Origin: Clostridia bacterium
GTDB lineage: Bacteria; Bacillota; Clostridia; Oscillospirales; Acutalibacteraceae
Assembly: GCA_017513525.1 (NCBI GenBank)
Contig: JAFXFC010000002.1
Location: forward strand, 1 to 53,913
Direction: 5' to 3'
DNA length: 53,913 nt
Shown here: positions 16,470 through 24,432 of the stretch, piece after piece
Numbering within the stretch: the stretch's first letter is position 1
Layout: each line of letters opens with the position of its first letter
Notes under the pieces: generated by a model
Seen by the model: the letters and a program-made list of their open reading frames with translations, nothing else
Told to the model about the DNA's origin: nothing
Databases searched by the model: none
Translations under genes and position numbers: made by a program

Positions 16470-17507
16470 TTAAAGTATAATTCCGCCTCCGAGAACTATA
16501 TCTCCGTCATAAATTACAGCGGATTGACCGGGAGTGGGAGCCAAAACCTTATCTTTGAACTGGATCTTTATTTTATTGTTTTTAATTGCTATAATGGCAT
16601 CTGCAGGGTTTGCGGTGTTTCTGATTTTCACTTTTCCCTCAAAGCTTCCCTCGGGAGGAGCGTTTACTGCCCATGAAATATCTCCTGCTTCAAGGCAAAA
16701 GGCAAATCGCTCGTCCTTTTTGCAAAGTGTTACGGTGTTGTCGCGGGCATTTATCTCTTTTACATATCTTGCCTCTCCGAATGCACCCAAGCCCTTTCTT
16801 TGTCCTACCGTATAATTGATTATTCCCGTATGCTTCCCTATTATGTTGCCGGAGTTGTCGAGGAAATTTCCGGGAGATGGCACAAAATCTGAATTTTCGC
16901 AGATGTATTTTTGATAATTGTTGTCGGGAATAAAGCATATTTCCTGGCTGTCCGCTTTTTTTGCATTGGGCAAGGAGAGTTTTTCGGCAGCCAGTCTTAC
17001 ATCTTCTTTTGAAGAGAATTCTCCCAATGGAAAAACAACTTTTTCTATTTGTTCGGGTGACAGACGGCAAAGGAAATAGCTCTGATCTTTTTTTGACGGT
17101 GCGGCTTTTAATACGACACCTTTATATTTTTCGCTTTTTTCCGTAAGAGCATAATGTCCTGTTGCTATTTTATCTATATTAAGGGAATTTGCAGTGTCAA
17201 TGAGAGAGCGTATTTTTACCGTGGGATTACATTTTATACACGGATTCGGTGTTCTGCCTGCAAGATACTCTTTAATAAAATAATCGCCCACATTTTCTTT
17301 GAAGCGTTCTCTGAAATCGGCAGTTACAAGACGAATACCGAGATGCTGTGCAATTATTGCTGCATTCTTTGCTTCTTCTGAATTTTCATTCGAATTTTCG
17401 GTAAGTAACAGGAAACAGCCGGTTACTTCAAAACCTTGTTCGATAAGCTTTGCTGCGGCAACGGCAGAATCAACACCGCCCGAAAGACCCAAAAGTATTT
17501 TATTCAT
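16470..17507 (-). CDS. mnmA: tRNA-specific 2-thiouridylase MnmA
   Basis: A 345-residue enzyme that thiolates U34 of Lys, Glu and Gln tRNAs using ATP and a persulfide relay. The PP-loop SGGVDS is at 9-14. The catalytic Cys pair is Cys90 in NPCIKCN and Cys191 in EICFIP; GHYA and DQSYFLCRL are further family motifs, and the C-terminal beta-barrel ends VLGGGIIL. The start at 17507 follows GAGGAA by seven bases; an upstream in-frame extension to 17591 has no ribosome site and is not family-like. No cysteine desulfurase gene is adjacent. Confidence 0.96.
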   Translation of the reverse strand: MNKILLGLSGGVDSAVAAAKLIEQGFEVTGCFLLLTENSNENSEEAKNAAIIAQHLGIRLVTADFRERFKENVGDYFIKEYLAGRTPNPCIKCNPTVKIRSLIDTANSLNIDKIATGHYALTEKSEKYKGVVLKAAPSKKDQSYFLCRLSPEQIEKVVFPLGEFSSKEDVRLAAEKLSLPNAKKADSQEICFIPDNNYQKYICENSDFVPSPGNFLDNSGNIIGKHTGIINYTVGQRKGLGAFGEARYVKEINARDNTVTLCKKDERFAFCLEAGDISWAVNAPPEGSFEGKVKIRNTANPADAIIAIKNNKIKIQFKDKVLAPTPGQSAVIYDGDIVLGGGIIL

Positions 17508-17651
17508 AAAAAAATTCCTCATAATAAAAATCTTTAATGACATAATAACACAAAAACTCTTGAAAATAAAGAGGAAAAGGTATATAATCATAGTATATAC
17601 TTGAGCGTATTAGTCGGTTTTTTTGCAAAAAAATAAAATCAGGTAGATATT

Positions 17652-17680
17652 TTGATTGAATCAAGTTGTTTTTGTAATAT
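17652..17680 (+). promoter_or_regulatory. Promoter for the PHP-domain gene
   Basis: TTGATT at 17652-17657, a 17-base spacer and TAATAT at 17675-17680. Confidence 0.65.
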
Positions 17681-17728
17681 AAATCGGATGTTTATGGCAA
17701 AATTGTTGAAGATTGAGGGGGTTATTTT

Positions 17729-18607
17729 TTGAGCGGAGATTTGCATTGTCACACTCGTTTATCTAACGGTTCCATGGGTATAGAAGAGCTTATTTCTCTT
17801 GCAAAAAGCAGAGGAGTTGAAACTATAGCCGTAACCGATCACGATTGCCTTGCAGGAACCATAAGGGCAAAGATAATAGGTGAAAGAAACGGAATTAAGA
17901 TCATTCCCGGTGTTGAGCTTTCTTCAGTGGACGGTGACACAGGTGAGATCATACATATACTTTGTTATTTGCCTGAGTTTCCCGATCGTCTTGAGGGACT
18001 TTGTCATCAGAATACCGTTGCCAGAAAACGGGCATCACAATACATGATGTTAAAAACGGCACAGCGTTATCCCGTGACAGCAGAGCTTATGAAGAGATGT
18101 GCTTCGGGATCAACAAATTTATATAAACAGCATATTATGCATGCACTTATGGAATGCGGTGTTGCGGATTCTTTTTACGGAGATGTATATAACGAGTTAT
18201 TTTCTCCTGAAAGTGCGAATAATATTATAGTAAAGCCTGCTTTTCAAAATGTATCGGATGTTATAGATGCAATTCATTCCGCAAACGGTATTGCTGTACT
18301 TGCACATCCGGCAATGCTCAAGGATATCGAGTTGATAAATAAATATGTCGATATGGGGCTTGACGGAATTGAAGTCTGGCATCCGTCGGCAGATGAAAAA
18401 ACCTCTGCTGAGCTTTTTCAGTATGCAAAGAAAAAGGGACTTCTTGCTACAGGCGGAAGTGCTTTTCACGGTCTGTATAATAAAAGAGCTTTAACCATAG
18501 GTGATTATGTAACTCCTAAGACACAGCTTCAGGAGCTTCTCGGATTCAAAGCGAAGCAGAAAAGACTTATGAAAAAGCTGGCAGCCGAAGCAGAAGAGCA
18601 AAATTAA
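17729..18607 (+). CDS. PHP-domain metal-dependent phosphoesterase
   Basis: A 292-residue PHP-family protein related to the YciV/TrpH group, which act as phosphatases or 5'-to-3' exonucleases on small RNA or nucleotides. Metal-ligand motifs are HCH (His6, His8), TDHD (Asp37-Asp39), GVELS (Glu63), a His in KQHIMHAL, LAHPAML (His193) and FHG (His247). The last motif, normally GSD-x-HG, reads GGSAFHG, so the expected Asp is Ala245. The start is TTG at 17729 with GAGGGGG seven bases upstream; no ATG fits. The next gene follows after 35 bases. Confidence 0.88.
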   Translation: MSGDLHCHTRLSNGSMGIEELISLAKSRGVETIAVTDHDCLAGTIRAKIIGERNGIKIIPGVELSSVDGDTGEIIHILCYLPEFPDRLEGLCHQNTVARKRASQYMMLKTAQRYPVTAELMKRCASGSTNLYKQHIMHALMECGVADSFYGDVYNELFSPESANNIIVKPAFQNVSDVIDAIHSANGIAVLAHPAMLKDIELINKYVDMGLDGIEVWHPSADEKTSAELFQYAKKKGLLATGGSAFHGLYNKRALTIGDYVTPKTQLQELLGFKAKQKRLMKKLAAEAEEQN

Positions 18608-18642
18608 CAAAGCAAAATTTGTTTAACTCCCGGGAGGAATTT

Positions 18643-19224
18643 ATGAACATTCACAATGAAGACAGTGATATGAAGATCGTAGGATCGTCCAAGCTTACAA
18701 AAGAAGAAGGTTTTGATGTTATCCAGCTGGTCGAAGAAACCAAATTGCAGCGCTTTAACGGAAATTCAGCTAAAGCAAAGTCTCTCGGAGCAAACATTGT
18801 AAGTGCTTTTTCATATAAAGCTGCCCCCGAAGAGTTATTACAGCTTGCAAAAGAGCATGATGTTGAAGTAACGCAAGAGGTTCTTCTGCAAATGAAAATA
18901 CTTACGGTGTTTTCTGCTGAATACTGTATAGATAATTTCCTGCCGTCTCCCATGCTTTCAACTGTTGCAGTTGGTGAACTTTACGATGTTCTTGAAAAGG
19001 TATCGCCTGATTTTTATGAAGAGCTTTCAAAGTCCACTGCCTTTTCTTTCTATTATCTGTGTCTTAAGGATGACTGCAAGGAAGAGGATGTATGTATAGG
19101 TGAGCAGTTTGCCTGTGCTTGCGGCAGAAAAGGTGACAGTGCATACGAAAAGCTCGGAAAAGACCTTCATAATATAAATGTTATAGTATTTAAGAAGGCA
19201 ATTCAGGCATTTGCTTTTGTATAA
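18643..19224 (+). CDS. Conserved-looking hypothetical protein
   Basis: A 193-residue protein that I do not recognise. It is soluble, mostly helical by composition and acidic at the N-terminus. A small Cys cluster is present ([12 protein letters not shown], then CACG, about 143-164) that could bind metal. GGAGG ends five bases before the ATG at 18643; an in-frame TTG at 18619 has no such site. It lies 35 bases after the PHP gene and is probably co-transcribed with it. Its own terminator overlaps the rpmG promoter. Confidence 0.75.
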   Translation: MNIHNEDSDMKIVGSSKLTKEEGFDVIQLVEETKLQRFNGNSAKAKSLGANIVSAFSYKAAPEELLQLAKEHDVEVTQEVLLQMKILTVFSAEYCIDNFLPSPMLSTVAVGELYDVLEKVSPDFYEELSKSTAFSFYYLCLKDDCKEEDVCIGEQFACACGRKGDSAYEKLGKDLHNINVIVFKKAIQAFAFV

Positions 19225-19244
19225 AAAATTCACAAAAAAAAGAC

Positions 19245-19273
19245 TTGACTTGTCAGAACCCTTGTGGTATAGT
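19245..19273 (+). promoter_or_regulatory. Promoter for rpmG-secE-nusG-rplK-rplA
   Basis: TTGACT at 19245-19250, a 17-base spacer and TATAGT at 19268-19273. The predicted transcript begins near 19280 with a leader of about 95 bases. The promoter lies inside the upstream terminator hairpin. Confidence 0.82.
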
Positions 19274-19304
19274 ATTTATACCTCTGCGAGGGTTCTTTTT
19301 TTGT
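19254..19304 (+). terminator. Terminator overlapping the rpmG promoter
   Basis: Stem AGAACCCTTG / CGAGGGTTCT followed by seven T, with a nested stem GGTATA / TATACC in the loop. The left arm is the spacer of the rpmG promoter and the loop is its -10 box, so only transcripts from upstream can fold it. Confidence 0.8.
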
Positions 19305-19375
19305 GCCCGAAAATTGGCGGTAAGAATTCGCCGCCTGGTATCAGAGGGAGGCTAACATTAAATGGAGGTGCCGTT

Positions 19376-19525
19376 ATGAGAGTTAAAATTACTCTTGCTT
19401 GTACAGAATGCAAGCAGCGCAATTACAACACAATGAAAAACAAGAAGAATTCACCCGACCGTTTGGAGATGAACAAATACTGCAGATTCTGCAGAAAGCA
19501 CACTCTCCACAGAGAAACCAAGTAA
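19376..19525 (+). CDS. rpmG: 50S ribosomal protein L33
   Basis: A 49-residue L33 with two Cys pairs, CTEC (9-12) and CRFC (about 36-39), the zinc-binding form. GGAGGTG precedes the ATG by five bases. It begins the rpmG-secE-nusG-rplK-rplA operon. Confidence 0.97.
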   Translation: MRVKITLACTECKQRNYNTMKNKKNSPDRLEMNKYCRFCRKHTLHRETK

Positions 19526-19597
19526 TATAAAGTAAGCTTTTTGAGTGTTCCCCTCGGAATGCTCTTATTGTGATGCTTTAGAAAGGACGAAATTACT

Positions 19598-20089
19598 ATG
19601 GCTGATAAGAACATCGACAAAGAGGCTCTCAAAGCTCAGAAGGAAGCTGAAAAAGCTGCTGAAAAAGCTAAAAAAGAGAGAATCAAGCAGAGCAAGCCTA
19701 AGAAAGAAGGCACCGTATTTTCACGCGGTGGTGCTGCTGTCAAGAAGTTCTGTAAGGATTTTGTCGGCACTTGTAAGAAGGTCGTATGGCCCACAGGCAG
19801 ACAGGTTCTTAAAAATGCGGGTGTAGTTCTTGCAACTATCCTAGTTATCGGTATTGCAGTTTTTGCAGTTGACTGGTGCTTAACAGAAGTATTTGATCTT
19901 GCAAAACAGGGTGCTGTAAGCCTTGGCGAACAGTTTGCGGATGAAACCACAACTGCAGCAGAGGGAACAACAGCCGCTGCAGATGAAACTACAACTGCAG
20001 AAGGTGAAACTTCCGAAGAAACAACTGTTGAAGAAGATACCACAGCTGAAGAAACAACTGCAACAGAAGAAGAAACAACAGCAGCTTGA
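19598..20089 (+). CDS. secE: Preprotein translocase subunit SecE with long C-terminal tail
   Basis: A 163-residue SecE, the small membrane subunit of the SecYEG channel. The Lys/Ala-rich N-terminal helix (1-36), the conserved KKVVWPTGRQVLKN amphipathic segment (60-73) and one membrane span (74-97) are the SecE core. Beyond that a tail of about 50 residues (112-163) consists almost only of Thr, Glu and Ala (repeats of TTAAE, ETTTAEGE, EEDTTAEE) and should sit outside the cell. Typical Gram-positive SecE is 60-100 residues. AAAGGA lies upstream and nusG follows after 36 bases, as in most bacteria. Confidence 0.94.
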   Translation: MADKNIDKEALKAQKEAEKAAEKAKKERIKQSKPKKEGTVFSRGGAAVKKFCKDFVGTCKKVVWPTGRQVLKNAGVVLATILVIGIAVFAVDWCLTEVFDLAKQGAVSLGEQFADETTTAAEGTTAAADETTTAEGETSEETTVEEDTTAEETTATEEETTAA

Positions 20090-20125
20090 TGAGCAGTTTT
20101 TGCATTTAATTTCAGGAGGACAACC

Positions 20126-20683
20126 ATGTTTGAAGAGTACAAATGGTATGCGGTCCACACATACTCCGGTTATGAAAATAAAGTAGCCGACAATATAATC
20201 AAGGTTGCAGACAATCGTGGTATGCGTGATCAGATCATTGAGGTTTGTGTTCCTACTGAGACCGTTGTTGAGATCAAGGACGATAAGCGCAAAGAAGTTG
20301 TAAGAAAGCTTTTCCCCGGTTATGTTCTTGTGAAACTGGCAATTGCCTATGACGAAAAGGCTCAGGAAAACAAAATGACGGATGAGGTATGGTACATTAT
20401 CCGTAACACCAGGGGCGTTACAGGATTTGTAGGTCCCGAAGGCAGACCCGTTCCTCTTACAGAGGATGAGGTTATCAAAATAGGCGTTGAGAAGCGTACT
20501 GTAACCGTAGGCTATGAGGTCGGTGACCTTGTAACTATCATCGGCGGTTCCTTTGACGGATTCTCAGGTGTTGTTGACAGTATCGACATTGACAATGACA
20601 CTGTTCGTGTTATCATCTCTATGATGGGTCGTGACACGCCCCTTGAACTTGGCCTTGATCAGGTTGAGTCCGCAGTCGATTAA
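20126..20683 (+). CDS. nusG: Transcription termination/antitermination protein NusG
   Basis: A 185-residue NusG, which binds RNA polymerase and couples it to the ribosome, Rho and pausing. The N-terminal NGN domain starts YKWYAVHTYSGYENKVADNI and includes LFPGYVLVKL and RNTRGVTGFVG. The C-terminal KOW domain contains YEVGDLVTIIGGSFDGFSG. Its length fits the family. CAGGAGG precedes the ATG. It is in the canonical secE-nusG-rplK order. Confidence 0.97.
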   Translation: MFEEYKWYAVHTYSGYENKVADNIIKVADNRGMRDQIIEVCVPTETVVEIKDDKRKEVVRKLFPGYVLVKLAIAYDEKAQENKMTDEVWYIIRNTRGVTGFVGPEGRPVPLTEDEVIKIGVEKRTVTVGYEVGDLVTIIGGSFDGFSGVVDSIDIDNDTVRVIISMMGRDTPLELGLDQVESAVD

Positions 20684-20699
20684 TATTTTTGGTAATCGG

Positions 20700-20785
20700 A
20701 TCGTATATCGGTCTTGTTATAGTGTCCCACGGGATGCTGTGGGAGGTGCGAAATATTATCGTACCGCCACTACCACATTTTATTT
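20700..20785 (+). promoter_or_regulatory. Structured leader before rplK
   Basis: The 114-base gap between nusG and rplK holds two hairpins: CCCAC (20726-20730) / GTGGG (20739-20743), and GGTGCG (20745-20750) / CGTACC (20760-20765) enclosed by GTGG...CCAC. Similar GTGGGAGG...ACCAC leaders are common before rplK in Firmicutes and may serve ribosomal-protein feedback. The assignment is tentative. Confidence 0.5.
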
Positions 20786-20797
20786 GGAGGTGCAATT

Positions 20798-21223
20798 ATG
20801 GCACAGAAAGTTACAGGCTTTATTAAGCTTCAGATCCCTGCAGGTAAGGCAACTCCCTCTCCCCCTGTAGGTCCCGCTCTCGGTCAGCACGGTGTTAACA
20901 TCATGCAGTTCACCAAGGAATTCAATGAAAGAACAAAGAATGACATGGGTCTTATTATCCCTGTTGTCATCACAGTTTACGCTGACCGTTCATTTACATT
21001 TATTACAAAGACTCCTCCCGCTGCAGTTCTTATCAAGAAGGCTTGCGGTATTGAAAGCGGCTCCGGTGTTCCCAATAAGACAAAGGTTGCCACTATCACA
21101 AAGGAGCAGGTCAGAAAAATTGCAGAACAGAAGATGCCCGACCTTAACGCTGCAAGCGTTGAAGCTGCTATGAGCATGATAGCAGGTACAGCACGCAGCA
21201 TGGGCGTTACTGTTGTTGACTGA
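20798..21223 (+). CDS. rplK: 50S ribosomal protein L11
   Basis: A 141-residue L11 of the GTPase-associated centre. Motifs are [36 protein letters not shown], the [10 protein letters not shown] segment and the C-terminal MPDLNA...[15 protein letters not shown] lies upstream; rplA follows after 19 bases. Confidence 0.98.
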   Translation: MAQKVTGFIKLQIPAGKATPSPPVGPALGQHGVNIMQFTKEFNERTKNDMGLIIPVVITVYADRSFTFITKTPPAAVLIKKACGIESGSGVPNKTKVATITKEQVRKIAEQKMPDLNAASVEAAMSMIAGTARSMGVTVVD

Positions 21224-21242
21224 TCGGCGGAGGTAGAGAAAT

Positions 21243-21947
21243 ATGAAACACGGTAAGAAGTATATTGAAAGTGCTAAGCTTGTAGACAGAGCAAAGCTCT
21301 ACGAAGCAACTGATGCACTCGCACTTGCAGTTGAAACTGCAAAAGCAAAGTTTGATGAAACAGTAGAAGTACATGTACGTCTCGGCGTTGACTCACGTCA
21401 TGCTGATCAGCAGGTCAGAGGCGCTGTTGTTCTTCCCAACGGAACAGGTAAGAGCGTCAGAGTTTGCGTATTCGCAAAGGGCGACGAAGCAAAGGCTGCT
21501 GAAGAAGCAGGTGCAGAAATCGTCGGCGCAGAAGAACTTGTTGCTAAGATTCAGGGCGAAGGCTTCATGGATTTCGATGTATGTATCGCTGCTCCCAACA
21601 TGATGGGTCTTGTTGGTCGTCTTGGTAAGGTTCTCGGTCCCCGTGGACTTATGCCCTCTCCCAAGGCAGGTACTGTTACTCCCGATGTTGCTAAGGCTGT
21701 TAACGAAGCTAAGGCAGGTAAGATCGAGTACAGACTTGATAAGACAAACATCATTCACTGCCCCATTGGTAAGGCTTCCTTTGGTACAGAAAAGCTTTAT
21801 GAGAACTATGCAACCCTTCTTGATGCTATCATCAAGGCTAAGCCCTCAGCGGCTAAGGGTCAGTATATCCGCTCCTGTGTTGTTTCATCAACAATGGGCG
21901 TTGGTATCAGAATCAATCCCAACAAGGTTCTCAAGAGTGCTGAATAA
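21243..21947 (+). CDS. rplA: 50S ribosomal protein L1
   Basis: A 234-residue L1 of the ribosomal L1 stalk. Typical segments are [46 protein letters not shown] and GTVTPDV. L1 can also bind its own mRNA. CGGAGG precedes the ATG. It ends the first ribosomal operon; a separate promoter follows for rplJ. Confidence 0.98.
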   Translation: MKHGKKYIESAKLVDRAKLYEATDALALAVETAKAKFDETVEVHVRLGVDSRHADQQVRGAVVLPNGTGKSVRVCVFAKGDEAKAAEEAGAEIVGAEELVAKIQGEGFMDFDVCIAAPNMMGLVGRLGKVLGPRGLMPSPKAGTVTPDVAKAVNEAKAGKIEYRLDKTNIIHCPIGKASFGTEKLYENYATLLDAIIKAKPSAAKGQYIRSCVVSSTMGVGIRINPNKVLKSAE

Positions 21948-21962
21948 TTTTTGAGGAAACTA

Positions 21963-21991
21963 TTGACAAGTATATTATATTATGATAATAT
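21963..21991 (+). promoter_or_regulatory. Promoter for rplJ-rplL
   Basis: TTGACA at 21963-21968, a 17-base spacer and TAATAT at 21986-21991. Confidence 0.85.
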
Positions 21992-21997
21992 ACTCAT

Positions 21998-22140
21998 GTT
22001 GCTGTTCTAAAGACAGCAGGTGCATTTAATGCGTAAGTTTTACCGCCTGCCGAGGAATGGATATAAAAACTATGGTTTTTGTGCCCTTTCGCGGATATTG
22101 GCGGAAGGGCTATATTTATTAATATCATAAGGCAGGTGAA
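21998..22140 (+). promoter_or_regulatory. L10 leader (ribosomal protein autoregulatory RNA)
   Basis: The 5' region of rplJ holds the conserved L10-leader core: GACAGCAGGTGCA near 22012-22024 and CCGCCTGCCGAGGAATGG near 22043-22060, which form the kink-turn-like site bound by L10-L12. Downstream is a 10-bp hairpin GCCCTTTCGC (22083-22092) / GCGGAAGGGC (22101-22110), then GGCAGGTGA before the start. It resembles the Rfam L10_leader family. Confidence 0.85.
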
Positions 22141-22145
22141 ACAAT

Positions 22146-22703
22146 TTGCCAAGCGTAAAGGTTTTAGAAGAAAAGAAAGCTCAGGTCGCTGCTCTTAAAG
22201 AGAAGTTTGACGGTGCTGTTGCAGGTGTTGTTGTTGACTATAAGGGTATTTCCGTTGCTGATGACACTAAGCTTCGTAAGGAACTCAGAGAAGCAGGCGT
22301 TGAGTATTCTGTAGCAAAAAATACTCTTATCCGTCTTGCTCTTGAAGGTACAGCTCTTGCTGCTATGGACGATGTTCTCAACGGAACAACAGCTGTAGCT
22401 ACAAGTAAGGAAGACTATGTTGCAGCAGCAAGAATTCTTTCAAAGTTTGCTGAAAAGAACGATAACTTCAAGATCAAGGCAGGTTTCCTTGATGGTGAAC
22501 TTATTTCTCTTGAAAAGGTAGACTCTCTTGCAAAGCTTCCCTCAAAGGAACAGCTCCTTGCTACTGTTTGTATGGCATTCCAGGCTCCTATGGCTTCTTT
22601 TGCTCGTGTAATTCAGGCTATAGTTGACAAGGACGGTGAGGCTGCTCCCGCAGAAGCAGCAACTGAAGAAGCTGCACCCGCAGCTGAAGAAGCAGCAGAA
22701 TAA
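22146..22703 (+). CDS. rplJ: 50S ribosomal protein L10
   Basis: A 185-residue L10, the base of the ribosomal stalk that carries L7/L12 dimers. VVVDYKGISVADDTKLRKEL and YSVAKNTLIRLAL are family motifs; the C-terminal helix that binds L7/L12 ends in an Ala/Glu/Pro-rich tail. The start codon is TTG at 22146 after GGCAGGTGA; no ATG is available in frame. Expression is controlled by the L10 leader. Confidence 0.96.
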   Translation: MPSVKVLEEKKAQVAALKEKFDGAVAGVVVDYKGISVADDTKLRKELREAGVEYSVAKNTLIRLALEGTALAAMDDVLNGTTAVATSKEDYVAAARILSKFAEKNDNFKIKAGFLDGELISLEKVDSLAKLPSKEQLLATVCMAFQAPMASFARVIQAIVDKDGEAAPAEAATEEAAPAAEEAAE

Positions 22704-22759
22704 TTGCTGTATTGAATTTATAAAATAACTATTATTAAATTTATTGGAGGAAATTAAAA

Positions 22760-23140
22760 ATGGCATCTGAAAAGATTACTGCTATTGTTGATGAAGTTGC
22801 TGCTCTCTCAGTTCTTGAGCTCAGCGAACTTGTTAAAGAAGTTGAAGAAAGATTTGGCGTAAGCGCTGCTGCTGCAGTTGCTGTTGCTGCTCCCGTTGGC
22901 GGCGAAGCTGCTGCTGCTGAAGAAAAGACAGAATTCGATGTAGTTCTTGAGTCTTTCGACGCTGCTGCTAAGATCAAGGTTATCAAGGTTGTTCGTGAAC
23001 TTACAGGTCTCGGACTTGCTGAAGCTAAGGCTGCTGTTGAAGCTGCTCCCAAGGCTCTCAAAGAAGGCATCTCCAAGGATGATGCTGAAGCTGCAAAGGC
23101 AAAGCTTGAAGAAGCTGGCGCAAAGGTTACAATCAAATAA
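22760..23140 (+). CDS. rplL: 50S ribosomal protein L7/L12
   Basis: A 126-residue L7/L12 with the N-terminal dimerisation part ([20 protein letters not shown]), an Ala-rich hinge (about 35-55) and the C-terminal factor-binding domain ([35 protein letters not shown]). TTGGAGG precedes the ATG. It ends at a strong terminator. Confidence 0.98.
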   Translation: MASEKITAIVDEVAALSVLELSELVKEVEERFGVSAAAAVAVAAPVGGEAAAAEEKTEFDVVLESFDAAAKIKVIKVVRELTGLGLAEAKAAVEAAPKALKEGISKDDAEAAKAKLEEAGAKVTIK

Positions 23141-23173
23141 GTTTATCGAAAATACTTATTTTCAACCTGTATA

Positions 23174-23209
23174 CGCACACATTCACTGTTGAATGTGTGC
23201 GTTTTTTTT
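23174..23209 (+). terminator. Terminator of rplJ-rplL
   Basis: A 12-bp perfect stem CGCACACATTCA / TGAATGTGTGCG with loop CTGT, then eight T. Confidence 0.95.
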
Positions 23210-23229
23210 GTAAAAATGGAAAAATTTTA

Positions 23230-23258
23230 TTGAATACAAAAAATAATTATACTATAAT
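23230..23258 (+). promoter_or_regulatory. Promoter for the frameshifted lipase
   Basis: TTGAAT at 23230-23235, a 17-base spacer and TATAAT at 23253-23258. Confidence 0.8.
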
Positions 23259-23291
23259 TAGTAGCAAGAAAAAATATAAGGAGAATTTATT

Positions 23292-24378
23292 ATGGCTAAA
23301 ATTGTTGCATTTCCTCTTTCGATTATTTTTTTCCTTTTGTCAATATTCGGCGTTTATTTTCCTAAAACTGATGTAGAGATAAATGAAGACGATTGGAACA
23401 CAAATTATTCTTATGTCTTTGTTCACGGTCTTATGGGCTGGGGGCAGCTATGATGTTCAGTATAAATTAATGCCTTACTGGGGTATGTTCGGCGGCGAGC
23501 TTATGAAAAAGCTTAACAGTGAAGGATTTAATTGCTATGCTGCATCAGTTTCAGGCACAGCAAGTGCATGGGACAGAGCATGTGAATTATATGCTCAGCT
23601 TACAGGCACTGTTGTTGACTACGGCGAGGCTCATTCTGAAGAATATGGCCATGACAGATTTGGTACTGATTACACAGGTAAGGCACTTATCCCTGCTTTT
23701 GATGCAGAAAATAAGATAAATCTTCTCGGTCACTCCTTCGGCGGAGCTACCATGCGTGTATTTGCTACATTAATGGCAGCGGGTGACGAAACAGAAAGAA
23801 ATACTACCTCTGAGGAAGATATTTCTCCTCTTTTCCAGGGCGGTAAGGCTGACTGGATATATTCACTTACTTCTCTTGCAGCTCCTCATAACGGTACTAC
23901 TGCTTATTCTGCTCCCAGCACCGATCTGGATACTGCCGCTTATGATATGTATATCGACCACGCAATGGCTCTCAATGAGAGAATGGTAACAGATGAAGAC
24001 ACTTACTATTTCTCAATTGCTTGCTCAGCAACTAAGAAGGCAGATGACGGAACATATAAAGCTGATAAAAAACTTATGGAATTAATGTTCCAGAGCAGTG
24101 CAAATGAGATGGGCTCATACACAGGTGTAACTGCAGGCGGATATGAGTTCGGTGAAGAATGGCTTGAAAACGACGGTCTTGTTAATACTATTTCCGCAAA
24201 GGCTCCCACATCTGCACCCAGTAAAGATTATGAAGAGGGTGAAGTTGCACCCGGTATCTGGAATATAATGCCCGTATATCAGGGGGATCATATGTCTCTT
24301 CAGGGCGGTATGCTTATGACTAATGTTCAGGTAAGAGAACTTTATCTCAACCATCTTAACATGATTAATTGTTTGTAA
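23292..24378 (+). pseudogene. Secreted family I.5-type lipase, interrupted by a frameshift
   Basis: The gene opens with AAGGAG and ATG at 23292, a signal peptide (MAKIVAFPLSIIFFLLSIFG) and YVFVHGLMGWG, then hits TGA at 23451. The rest continues in the +1 frame: SYDVQYKLMPYWGM, ASAWDRACELYAQL, DYGEAHSEEYGHDRFG and the nucleophile motif GHSFGG, with a probable catalytic His in QGDHMSLQGG and Asp in ENDGLVN. These match staphylococcal/Geobacillus family I.5 lipases. Removing one G from the five-G run at 23440-23444 joins the frames as HGLMGWGSYD. The rest of the gene is intact and the promoter is good, so it may be a recent mutation, a phase switch or a sequencing error. Confidence 0.88.
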
Positions 24379-24390
24379 TAAAACTTATAT

Positions 24391-24424
24391 AAAAAAGCTC
24401 TTCTCGCATGAGAAGGGCTTTTTT
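24391..24424. terminator. Bidirectional terminator, lipase / cation transporter
   Basis: Stem GCTCTTCTC / GAGAAGGGC with loop GCAT, flanked by A and T tracts, shared by the converging genes. Confidence 0.9.
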
Positions 24425-24432
24425 CTCTGTTG

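Noticed and set aside
22083..22110. Intrinsic terminator in the L10 leader
   Set aside because: The 10-bp stem is perfect but is followed by TATATTTATT rather than a T tract, so termination is doubtful; treated as part of the leader.
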